Below are positions 43,389 through 54,283 of a DNA stretch of 64,000 nt, in pieces. The number at the start of each line of letters is the position of its first letter. The first letter of the stretch is position 1. This DNA is from Aphanomyces cochlioides (taxonomy: Eukaryota > Oomycota > Saprolegniomycetes > Saprolegniales > Verrucalvaceae): assembly GCA_019828595.1 (NCBI GenBank), contig JAHQRK010000015.1, forward strand, positions 1,922,001-1,986,000, written 5' to 3'. The notes beneath the pieces were generated by a model. It made no database searches, was not told where the DNA came from, and worked only from the letters and a program-made list of their open reading frames with translations. The translations under genes and the position numbers were made by a program.

Positions 43389-46300
43389 ACAATCTACCCA
43401 GACTAGTCCAACCTTTTCGAAGTTGGCCACCATAGACAAGACGAGCCCCGTAATCTGGAATATATCGCGAGATTCCGACACTGTTGTTCCCTCGACACAT
43501 TATGCGACCAAGGACCACACGATCATGCCTTGGGAGTACGACTTACAAGAAGGGGAAGAACTGGGTTTTCTCTGTGATGAGAAGCTGTTGAACGCCAAAC
43601 TCATGGACCGAGATACAACCATCTTGGCTGACACTGGAGCCGACATGAGCGTCGTACATCTACGAGCGGTTGAGTCTCTGAACCTACCAATCGACCAACG
43701 GAAGTCGATGAGGATGAATGGGATAGGACCCAACTCCATTCGAACGCTTGGCACAGTCCCCGTGAAGCTCACCATTGGGAACGGCATTGCTTACTACTTG
43801 GAACTGGACGTTTGTGACTTGGGCAAGTTGGGTTTAACGCCGTCCTCGGTATGGACTTCCTTTCTCGAGCCCACATGACGATTGATACCAACCGCCGAGA
43901 GATAAGCCTTCCAGGAGGCGAACAAGTTCCGTTACTCCACCAACCGACGCGTTATCACCGAGGCAATATCCAGTATCTTGAAACGACAAAACAAACATGG
44001 ATTGCCTCTGGTGAGTCAGTAGTGATCCCCTTACGCCACTCCCTGCCTCTCGAACCTGATGAGCGCGAGTACTGGGTACACCGCGGTGTGAAATGGATCG
44101 CTACTTTGTTGTCTGGAGTGGATGAACAACCGGTGGCTGTGAGGATAACCAACGTAGGCTCTCACGGAATTAGTCTATTACCTCGAACCAGAATTGGAGC
44201 CATCACAGAGCGTGGCGAACGACCACTTGATGCAAGAATGGTTCGCAAAGATAGCAACCGCTATCGGGTATGGGAAGACGAGGTCTATGAAGGCACGTTC
44301 ACGAGTCGTTTCCTGAAAAAACAAGCGGCACAGAACACAGGACCTGAGGACTCTACCTCATTGATGGAGTCTAAAGAATGGCCCACGACTCTCAAAACCC
44401 ACGACGGAGAGCTGCCTTTGCTGAGGAAGACTTCTACTGTGTCAATTGCGATCACAGAAGAACCTGTACCGACCAAGGAACACCATGACAATGATATTTG
44501 GGAGCCGTCTGGCCCTCAAATCTTCTCTTTGCAGGCTGTACCCGACCTTGACCAAAGCAAGTTCGATCCAGAAGTGGTTGTGAAGGAAGGGATCGATATG
44601 ACTACGGAGGAGATGGAAGCTCAACTTGCGTTGATACCCGAGATCACACCAGATCCTACGCCCATACGATTAGAAGACCTTGACTATGGGGAACCCGATC
44701 AGACCACTGAAGACAAAGAGAAGATGAAAGCAGTGCTGTCGAAGTACATGCCTACTTTATCCAGTCTGGCAACGGTCTGCCACCTGCAGCAAGAGGAGCA
44801 GTTTGTGACATCGACGTGGGGAATGCCAGACCTATTGCACAACGAGCAAGACGAGTTCGCCCTGAACATCTCAAGCAATTGTTCGAATTACTGAAGGGGC
44901 TGCTCGAATTTGGGTTGATCACGTTTTCGAAGTCGCCATGGGCATCGCCGATCGTCCTCGTCCTCAAAAAGGGCGGCAAGGACATTCGGTTATGCATTGA
45001 TTACCGAGCCATCAACGACTTGCAATCGCTGCTCTTATCCCCCATGCCCACGCTGGACAGCATGCTCGCCAACTTTGACGCCGTGCAATGGTTTCTATCT
45101 TTGGACAACGCCAGTGGCTTTTGGGTTGTGAGATCGACTCGACGCGCTCGATTGATTAGCGCGTTCATTTGCCCTCTGGGTCACTTCGAGTGGACCCGCA
45201 TGGCTCAAGGTCTCAAGAATGCTCCGATGATCTACCAGAGGATGATTACCAATGCTTTGTTCGGCTTTGTTGACTTACCCCCTGGTGTAGCCGACCTCGA
45301 TGAAGATGGTGAACCCAGGGAAATGTTCAAGATCAATTACAAGTACCCAGAAGAGAGCATGCCCCCTGTCGCCAACCGTACCTCTTTTGCAGACGACATT
45401 AGCGATGGAGCAGAGACTTGGGATGGTGTGGTCGAGCTGACGAACCGAATTTTACGACGCCTTACTTACTTCAATGTGAGCATTAGCGCGTCCAAGAGCA
45501 AGTTTGGCAAACGTGAGATTGAGTTTCTTGGCCACTGGATTTCAAGACGAGGCCTCTCTGCGAGACCCAAAGGTTTAGAGAAGCTGATCAATCTGGCGTT
45601 TCCCACCTCACTACAAGGCGTCCAATCTTTCCTGGGTTCCCTGAACTTTTACTCGAGGTTTGTCGAGAACTACGCCATCAAAGCCAGCAGTCTCTATGAA
45701 ATATCCCGTGAGGATATAGAAGCCGGCGTGGTCTCAGACACGGCCAAATTGGCCTTTGACGAACTGAAGTCGGCTTTCGCCAACCTACCAACTCTCAAAC
45801 ACGCGCTCCTGGCAAAGAAGTCCACGTGCTCATATATACTACAAATTGGGCTATCTCTGCGACTGTTTGCCAGGAGGACGAAGGCGTGCTGCACCCAATT
45901 CGGTTTTGCGGACGAGTACTAAAGGGTGGCGAAACCCGGTATGAAGGTTGGGCGAAGGAGATCCTGGCCTTGCTTCGTGTGCTGAAGACTTGCTTCTTCG
46001 AAGTCCGAGGGCGGGCCATTGTGGTGTACACTCGGTTTGGTCTTATGAAATGGTTGCTAAAAGACAAGCAAGCCAAAGCTGAGAACCTACACTGGGCTGC
46101 CATGTTAGCTCCATGGACAATCAAAGTGGTCCCTGTGGAAGAATTGGATGGCCGATGGAACCTACCGATTATGTTGACTGAAACCCTCCATCCGCCGGAC
46201 GAGACGACCTGCGAGAAATTGGCTTTGTATGAGCCCAACCGGTCCAAGGTTGGCCTGCAGCCTCGCCAAGTAAAGATGCCAACCTTCACCGAGAACGACC

Positions 46301-48397
46301 AAGGCTATATTGCTACATTCGACGGCGCCATCAAGGTGAAAGAGCGATTCGGAAGTTGGGGCGCTGTCATTTGGAAGTTGCCTGAATGGAGTATTGTGTG
46401 GGCTGGTGCCGGCTGTTGCCAAGATGCGACTGTCAACGTGGCTGAATACGAAGGTGCTAAGGCCGTGCTCCGAGCTGCCATCAAACACGGCATCCAAACT
46501 TTGCATGTATTTGGCGACTCCAAGCTGGTGATTCACCAAGCTCTTGAATGGATGCATTGCAAGCAACATCATCTACAGAACCAACTATGACTCTCTTAAG
46601 GCAGTCAAATGCCTCGTCATCTAACTAGTGACGCGCATGAATGGATTAATGAGATTCCCACTGTCCCTATCTACTGTCTAGGCCAACCTCGAAGACTGTG
46701 GGGCTGAACATGAAAATTCGACTCCTCCGAGTGAGCTTAGCACAAGACCGAGAGCGAAAATGGTGGGTTATCAAGCGTTTTCTACGCGGAGACTGGCAGA
46801 ATTATCGTCAGAAGAGTGCTCGACAGCCAGCAAAGAAGCTGGAATGTACGAGGTTGGCGAAGAAGGAGCCCTTTTTCGGCTGAACTGGACCAACCGAAGG
46901 AGCAACCTGCCTGTTCTGGTTTGGAGCTTAGTTATACCCACTGAATTGATACCAACCGTACTCCACCACTGCCATGACAGCGTCGAAGTAGGCCACTTCA
47001 AGTTTCATGCTACCTACGAACGGCTGAGGAAGCACTTTTATTGGGCTGGTATGTACACGGATGCGAAAAACTACATCGCTGCCTGCGAAACATGCACCTC
47101 TGGAGGACCACCACCGACTGTCCAAGCTCGATCACCCGGCAATCTTGTACCACAAGGACCTATGGAGCTGATCAATTTCGATATTGCCACTGACCTTCCC
47201 CGATCTTTCGAAGGAAATACACAGTTGGTGGTGTTTGTCGACAACTTCACGGGATATGTCATGTGCAAGCCAACTCCCGATCGAGCTGCCCACACTCTAG
47301 CAAAAGCATTTGAGGAGACGGTGTTCATCCGGTTCGGTGCGTGCAAAGAAGTCCGCCATGATCGTGAACCCTCGTTCATGAGCAAGGTGTTCACTCACTT
47401 CATGAAAATGATCGGCCAAGGATCTATGCCCACCTTTGCCAACCGTCCCCAAGCAAATGGGACAGCTGAGAGAGCGATCCAGACCTTAGTCAGATCGGTG
47501 AAGTTATACGTGGCCGACCCTCAACAGCGAGATTGGGATGAGTACGCAGTGAGACTGACGTTTGCGATCAACACTACCCCCTCGGCTACGCGTGGAGATA
47601 CCCCATTCTTCCTTATGCATGGATGGGATCCCTTTACGACGATTACTGCTAGCCTCCCATCCACCAGAAATGGCGACCACGAAGCTCATCGGTGGCGATC
47701 ACAACTACAACAACAGCACTTGTTTTGCCGAGCTATCGCTCACGAGCTGCTCCAGCGAGCAGAAGCACACAACGCCCGGTTACCTCGAGCAGTAGACGAA
47801 CGGATCAAAGTGGGTGATCTGGTGTGGGTCTACATCGACCAAGTTAAGCCTGGCGTAAAGAAGAAGCTGGCTCACCTGTGGCACGGACCATTCCGAGTGC
47901 TGGAAAAGAAGCATGACTATGCCAGTGTGTTAGAAATCCGAGGAAGATTGGCGCTGAAGAACCATCAGTTCCACGCTGAGGTTCATGACTCACGGTTGAA
48001 GCTACAACGGCTGTTCCAACTCAGACCGGCTGACATCCTCGAGAATCAACCACCAGTGGACTTCGACGAAGGGCTCTATTTGCCCCCCGATTCATTTGAA
48101 CTAGACCCAGATGATCAACAGCTATTTGGCATCCGAGACATACGATATGTCAACAATGTCAAAGAGTACGAAGTGCAGCTGGAGAACAATGGCCCTTGGA
48201 TATGGATTGCTTCAATTCTGTTGCCACCGTCAGTCTTGGTGTATGAGTTCGAACGAGATCGGTTACACCTCGCCCGGATGAGTATGATGAGGCAGAACGA
48301 GTTTGATATCCCAGTCGAAGAGGAGAATTCTGAAGAAACAAAAGACAATGGCGACCAGGGAGATGAAGTTGGCGACGGTGGAGCTACGGCTCTTTAG
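43219..48397 (+). pseudogene. Pol of gypsy element 2: protease, RT, two RNase H domains, integrase
   Basis: Protease DTGADMS (about 43,630) in the frame ending at 43878. A linker follows to 44894. RT from 44,870: WASPIVLVLKKGGKDIRLCI, then LSLDNASGFWV, with the catalytic box FADD (near 45,390) in place of YxDD, then FLGHWISRRG. RNase H 1 from 45,826 shows degenerate acidic sites. RNase H 2 at about 46,310-46,570 has a full D-E-D set (ATFDGA, NVAEYEGA, VFGDSKLV). Integrase 46,760-48,397 has the HHCC zinc domain (LHHCHDS...ACETC) and DDE core (INFDIATDLP, RHDREPSF, NGTAERA). No chromodomain is evident at the C terminus. At least five frame changes separate the blocks. Confidence 0.8.
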
Positions 48398-48646
48398 TCC
48401 ACTGCACGAGTGAACAAGCTGATGTGCATAGGTTTTGGTGAAATGGCAGACTTTTTGGCCCTTTGGTGAAGTGGTTTGAATGGTGAATGGAATGGAAATT
48501 GATGGATTGATCGATTCATCGAATCGATCGCGTGCTGGAATGGATTTATATTGATGCATGTTTGCATATGAAGACGAAGAAATGGAATGTATTATGAAGA
48601 TGGCAATCTACCTATGCCGAACTGGACGAAGGTTGGCTAGAGATGC

Positions 48647-49135
48647 TCACACAAAGACCGCACTTGGCCCACCGGCTGACATTGGAGGTGGACGTGGAGG
48701 ATTGGATGGACCACGTGGACCTTGAGGACCAGGATGTTGATCGAGTGGACCCGATGGACCTTGGGAACCGACGTCTGGATCTTGCAAAGACTCCAACAAC
48801 GTATCAAACTCTTGCAAGCGGCGAGAATAACGAGCAAACGAGTGAGCAGTGGGAAACTGCGGCCCTTGAAGAACGACGCGCTGGCCATTCTGGATGAAGT
48901 CGTGCTGCATATTGCCGAAGTCCTTCTCGATCTCGTACAGCAAGGCTCCTCGACTTGATACCAACCCGGTTGAGCGATGCACGTGGCCGTGATACTGACT
49001 GATAATTTCATGATATCGTGGATTGTGGACTTGGCAGCGTGCCCACTTTTGATGGCAACGACGGCGGTATAAGCATTTGAGCGCACTGAGGACAAACAAA
49101 CGTGCGGTCCCCCCAAGTGCAGACTGTTGAGACAT
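48647..49135 (-). CDS. Antisense ORF in the 3' region of gypsy element 2
   Basis: A 162-codon frame on the minus strand, opposite to the element's own genes, from ATG 49135 (MSQQSALGGTARLFVLSALK). The middle has charged, helix-like sequence (LLYEIEKDFGNMQHDFIQNG). The C terminus is Pro/Gly-rich with GPQGPRGP-type triplets before PRPPP. An overlapping second frame (48637-49155) is also open, but its composition looks less protein-like. I do not recognise a domain. Antisense ORFs in this position are known in some plant gypsy elements; whether this one is expressed is unknown. Confidence 0.35.
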   Translation of the reverse strand: MSQQSALGGTARLFVLSALKCLYRRRCHQKWARCQVHNPRYHEIISQYHGHVHRSTGLVSSRGALLYEIEKDFGNMQHDFIQNGQRVVLQGPQFPTAHSFARYSRRLQEFDTLLESLQDPDVGSQGPSGPLDQHPGPQGPRGPSNPPRPPPMSAGGPSAVFV

Positions 49136-49257
49136 AGGGAAAAGTGAAGACTCAAGATTGGTCGATGACTCTTGCCAAGTGTTACAAGGTTGGGTGACTA
49201 GAAGAAGGTTGTTGGTCGGCGCTCACTCTTGCGAGTCGCACCCTGACCGGGGTGGCT

Positions 49258-49947
49258 TGTGATGAAGCATGATGCAGAAGACACAGAAAACAAGAACGCG
49301 CGCGCATTCACATGACTGTAGAGTGCCACCACCGAAGCGTGAACCAACCGATTGCCTCGCGATGGCACATCCTCGACAGATGAATGCACGAGGGCCAACC
49401 AACAAGCAGCGAACAAGTTACAGATGAAGCTTGGCCAATGCTGGGGGACGCTGCGGTAAAGAGAGCGAGCAGAAACGATATAGGAACAATGGACCAGAAT
49501 AGAGAAAAGTCGAGTAGATAGTTAACCTTTGAATTCACTTCCGCTTTGTCGTGTATGACCTAAGGTCAACAGCTTCAACTGTTCGAAGAAGTACCCCAAT
49601 CCAAGACAGCTAGTTTTGGAACGCACGACCGACTTTCATTGCGGCTGCGTGATCCTGTTTTTGGTTGTTGTGCCCGGTGTGCCAGCGACCCCCTTGTACT
49701 GTGATCTTGTGAATAGCCCTTAACCAGCGCTCGAAGTGAGTTTTGACGCGAGTTTCGACGGGCCTCGAAACACCTCCCCCTTTTATCCCAACCTTTTTCC
49801 ACTCGAAGCCTTGCAAACTCCGAGTCGTTCGTTGTACCCTTTGCACTCTCAAAACGCTTGCAGGTCGAAAGTCTCATAAAGAGCCTTTGACCGACAAATT
49901 CTTATGTGAGTGTGTGAGTTTCCTTCCGCACTCGCCCCCCCATCACA
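49258..49947 (+). repeat. 3' LTR of gypsy element 2
   Basis: 690 bp, preceded by a weak purine tract (GGGGTGG) and followed by CTAG. Confidence 0.9.
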
Positions 49948-49989
49948 CTAGTATTTTTATTTTCACTCTTCAAAGTCGTCGTGCAAATT

Positions 49990-50900
49990 TGTGAACCATC
50001 CGATCGGTTGAACAATTCTCAATGTGCTTTCGAGTAATTTTTGGCCGCCAAGCCGCACCACAGCTTTATCTGCCTCGAAAAATGGCCAATTTATCATCGC
50101 TGTATCATTTAAAGATTATATTGACAACTTTTTGAAGCAAATGAAGCAAATGTTTTCCAGGTCGTCTATTAGCCTCACCAATCGACTTCAGCTCCCCGGG
50201 TGTGCCGTTTTTACTCAAGTTTTGGCAAGAGAGACCGTTGGTTGTTATTTTCAGGATGCATATGGTTAGTATTGAGAATGCGAATTCATTGCAGTGTCCA
50301 AGAATCGATGTATAAAAATATTGGCATCCCAGATACTTTTCGAGGTTTTAATTTGTTGGAGAGCACTAGTGGGAAATTCTTCAAATGTCATCCATTCGAA
50401 CACAGGTAATCGATTTCCACCACTGATGCTATCGCGATGCCCTCAATATATTTTGTGAATGGCATTAGTCGAGCATGTTTTCACTCCTTTTAGAGGCCAT
50501 GCGTGAGTCGCTGATGATTTATTCAGGAACTCTTTGGTGACAACGTTTTTATATCCTCCATTTCAATAAGCCATGAAACAATTAGAATTCGTTCATCTCG
50601 GAATTTGCCATGAGTCCAACAGAGTTTTCTTGTGCATTTTCGGCTTTCTCATCGAATCGAACATTGGTCAAGCTTGTGATATTGAATAAGCTTAAAAGAA
50701 GAACAAAGACCTCTAACCGTTTAGTCCGAGGCGAACTGATGTTGGCATTTGTTCAAACGAAGCCTCTGTGTGATGTTGCGATCAATGAAGCTTGTCTCAA
50801 TACCCAATACTCAGGACTGTGCTCCAGCCATTTATAGCTCAACTTGAGTCTCGTGGGCATCAACTTAAATCTCGATATCGATTATCTCCAGTCCAACCGA
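49990..50900 (-). pseudogene. CRN relic, minus strand
   Basis: The DNA aligns in blocks with the minus-strand CRN copies B and C: GGCCGCCAAGCCGCACCACA near 50,043; TTGGCATCCCAGATACTTTT near 50,321, with the following CATCCATTCGAAC; GCATTTTCGGCTTTCTCATC near 50,634. Stops and indels are everywhere. It lies immediately right of gypsy element 2, whose insertion probably removed or displaced its 3' end. Confidence 0.5.
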
Positions 50901-51454
50901 TCTGCCTTGGCACTTGCGCTGTGAGGCATGGATTCCAGCGCGACTCATACTGCGGGTGCCATGTTTAAGATACCACCAGACTGCGCAATTCCTCATTGTG
51001 TACAGACGCGGTAAAAAATAAACTACAAGGTAATTCTTGCCCTTCACAACCGCAGCCATCACAACTTAAGGCTTTCCAGACTTCCCATCACTTCCATCGG
51101 AAGGAATTGCATCATATGCACAATATCAAAGATAGAAAATCCTAAATATCGTATTCAACTCGGTTCACTTTAGCTTCATGCAACACTGGCACACCCTTTG
51201 TGGTGAATTGAACACGTGAAAAAATCCTCGCTAAAAAGGAATTGCGGTGGCGAGTGTGTACAGCTGTACCAAAAGGGAGATCAAGGAAAAGAATGTCTCG
51301 CACTTTCGTTGTAATGAAATGATTTACATCTCTTCTTGAAGAACAACCGGTAGCTTTAAAGGCAAACAAGCGCCTTCCAAGCAGATATGGTTCTTGAATA
51401 GATCAAGACTTAGGTGAACTTCAACAAAACAATTGAGACATCACTGTCTTTGTT

Positions 51455-51862
51455 TTGTTAGAAACAGGAAGAGAAGCGCAAATTTATAGGTCAATAGGGA
51501 TTCCCGTAGATTACTCGCCAAGAAAGAATCCGCGCGTTGCGATCCACCAGAGGAAGGACGAAGAACCCCTTATCTACTCGGTTGAAAAAGGGAAATTGTA
51601 CTTTGTGAATCGTAGGAATGCTTTCGAACAGCTTTACGATATTCACCCTCAAAATTATCTTCGAGCGTACTCTTTAATCGGATTATCGGAGGAAATCCCT
51701 CTCCCAGATCATGTGGTGGGGGTGGAAAAGTTAGATTTCTACTTACTTTATGCTCCAAAGTCATTAGGGAATTGGAAATTTGAAGAAGAAAACAATTCTA
51801 AATAACTCTCTGCATCTCACACACCTCACACAGTCGATATTACTTTCACGCAGAATATATGG
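51455..51862 (+). pseudogene. CRN relic, plus strand, cut by gypsy element 3
   Basis: The frame from 51455 reads EEPLIYSVEKGKLYFVNRRN and LSEEIPLPDHVVGVEKLDFY. It aligns with CRN copy A just after the header (EEPKIYSLKRSRLHFVDRRE, then WEIPLMDHGPGMGMTDF). Here the P-loop region is degenerate. The insertion of element 3 at 51867 interrupts it. The sequence beyond the insertion (58,391-58,560) does not align clearly. Confidence 0.55.
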
Positions 51863-51867
51863 ACAGC

Positions 51868-52210
51868 TGATGTGTGCGGTGGCGTGGTTAAGCCATGCTC
51901 CGCCACGTCACAGGCTTGTTCTCCGAACAGCCGAGTGTCTGCCACCAGTGAATTGCACGTTGAAGCCACTTCAAGATCAAGACCAAGACTCAACGACCAA
52001 GGCTCAGCCGGAAGACTGCCGTACGGTCGGTGAGAAGACAATCAAGAGTTCAACAAGTCAAGGAAGAGAAGATGAGATTTAGATCTTAGTCTCAGTCTGT
52101 GTTTTGCTAGCTACTGCGCAAGTCAATCAAGTGCATATTCACGGGAGGCGGCACTCCCATATCTGTGTGTTTGAGTTGACGAAACGCGGTGGTTTCAGGG
52201 AAACAGCACA
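51868..52210 (+). repeat. 5' LTR of gypsy element 3
   Basis: 343 bp, TG...CA ends; differs from the 3' LTR by one base (near 52,159). Confidence 0.9.
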
Positions 52211-52328
52211 AAGTATACTTTAGTGATAGTGTACCGAGCACCGTTGGTTATCCGGATACGATGGATCCAACCGGAACCGAACAGGAACACAAGGAAGGAC
52301 AGTAGGACAGTTTGAAATTTGCACGGAG

Positions 52329-54283
52329 ATGGAACACTCTGGGACTGTCTTGCCGCAAGGCAATGACGGTCTAGGTGAACCTGAAGAAGCGACAGCCGAG
52401 CGAGAAGATGAGGCAAGAGGAGACAACGCGGACGACGAAGCGAGCTCTGAAGATAGTTCAGCGGACAGTACAGCGGACGGTTCAGACGTCGAAGTCAAGG
52501 ACATGAGCAATGTCTACATTTCCGAAGACGAAGATGATGACCGCGACCTGGACGAGAAGACGCGGAAGCACCTCGAAATGCGGGAGCAGAATCGGATCAA
52601 CCGGGAACGACGTGAACGCCGCAAGATCGAGAAATATGGACCGAATTTCCGTCGCGCAGAGTCAGATTCCTCCGTCACATCCCTCAGCGGCGAAGACACC
52701 GATGAATACAAGGAACGTAAGTATGAGAAAGCGCAAGCGAAGAAGGCAGAACAAAAGCGCAAGAACAAAGAACTCATGCGATGCAATCAACGAATGTATT
52801 CAACCGTGGTTGTTACAGATATCAAGCACCGCGGATCACGAACTTTGATCGCAAGTTCCTAGTCGAATGGAAGAAGAAGCGCCTGGAGTACGAACGGCTG
52901 CTTCGAGACAAGTGTCGACATGCGGGCAATGCGAAGAGTCAAATGGTCGGATACATCGAGTCATGCGATCCGAACCTGCTGCGTGCCATGTGTGAAACGA
53001 TCTGGTTCGAACCCGACATCACGGAACAGCGGCTGCGCGAAAGGATCGAAGAGATTCTGAACACACCATCTCATTCATTTGGAATTACTGAAGCTGATCT
53101 AGAAGACTACTGCCACGATCTGCGCATGCCGGCTACAGGCTCGGTTACCAGTCGTCTAGGCCTATTCATGATGCAAGTCAACGAGGTCATTGACAGATAC
53201 GCATTGAAGGAAGACCTCGAAGTGAAGGGAAGTCTCAAGATGTTTCTGAAAGCAGTGGTCTACCGAATCGACCCACCTGGACTGTTAAATCTGGAGCGTG
53301 ATCAGATCAAGCGTGAACCAGTCTCAACGATCGTCGAATTTGCCAAAGTTGTGCGTGAACAAATGGACCGAATCGAAGCGTCGGACCGACTAGCGCAACA
53401 ACAAGGCCTGGTCAGCAAGAAGCGAAGCCCGCCGATAGGGTGGACCAACAGCGATGTCAAGCGACGACGAGGAACACCAGTCAAGGTGCATTTTGACAAA
53501 GTCACGGGCTGGGGCGACGAAAAGGGAGTCGTGGGAGCCGGAAGCCAGTATGCTGAAGAGCAAGCGTACGACTTACTCCGCGATCATGAAGAACGTAAGC
53601 AGCGCGCAGAAGAAAGACGAAGAGTCTGGGAGAACACGCGCTACAATCGAAATTCGGCAAGGCCTGGTCGCCGTGGCCCCGCTGGTGGCTACGGGTCAGG
53701 TAACTCGAACTCGCCCTTTAGGAACGACAAGTACGGACCCAAGGACACGCAAGCGAGAATAGACAAGCCTGGTTATCACGAAGGCAACATAGTCTGCTAT
53801 GCATGTCAGAAGCCGGGACACAAGTCGAACGAGTGCCCGGAAAACAGTCCGAACTCACAACTCCGAGGGTACCGCAAAGGAAAGAATGCGATAAAGCGAT
53901 TCAAGCGGAACAACAAGAAGAAGCCGAAGGTCCAGCGTGCTTGGCTAAAGGCAAGAGCCGCTGTGACGAGCGAAACAGAGGAAGAAGAGCGATGGATCGT
54001 GCTGAACGATGCGCTTGGAGTGCCCTACTGTCCAGATACCGGCGCCGACCAGAACATTATTCCAAGACGAATGGTGGATGCACTCATCAAGGAGCGACCA
54101 AGCGTGAAGATCGTGACGCTGGCTGAACCTATCAGTGGAACAGGATGCAACGACATGCAGTTTGAGACGAAGTCCTACGTCGAACTGAGACTCAGTTTGC
54201 AAACAGCAGCGGGAATGGTCAAGATCCTTGGAAGACGAGTGTGCTACATTGTTGAAGAAGGCGACGAATTCCTAGGTTCCTAA
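52329..54283 (+). pseudogene. Gag and protease of gypsy element 3
   Basis: The N-terminal frame 52329-52862 starts MEHSGTVLPQGNDG and is very acidic (EDSSADSTADGSDVEVKD), then Lys/Arg-rich. Near 52,785-52,860 the reading shifts to the frame 52781-54283, which encodes the capsid-like region (FDRKFLVEWKKKRLEYERLL), a basic linker, a CCHC zinc knuckle (CYACQKPGHKSNEC) and the protease active site (CPDTGADQNIIPRR). The overlap of the two frames by 82 nt could be an accidental indel or a programmed shift; no clear slippery site was recognised. It ends at the TAA 54281-54283 in EFLGS*DTLKS, where pol continues in the same frame. Confidence 0.75.

Larger units (their letters stand above)
41222..49947 (+). 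mobile_element. Ty3/gypsy LTR retrotransposon 2 with dual RNase H (8,726 bp)
   Basis: LTRs of 690 bp at 41222-41911 and 49258-49947 (TGTGATG...CATCACA), with four differences seen (about 0.6%). A 4-bp target duplication CTAG lies at 41218-41221 and 49948-49951. The primer-binding site starts TGGAGCGCCAGACCGGG at 41914 and continues as GTTTGA. Its complement reads like the acceptor and T-arm of a tRNA 3' end, so it is a tRNA-type PBS. The order is gag, protease, RT, RNase H, second RNase H, integrase, then about 850 bp with an antisense ORF. The coding part is broken in many frames despite the young LTRs. Confidence 0.9.

Noticed and set aside
49258..49947. Open frames inside the 690-bp LTRs (for example on the minus strand)
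   Set aside because: They occur identically in both LTRs, overlap in several frames and have no protein motif.
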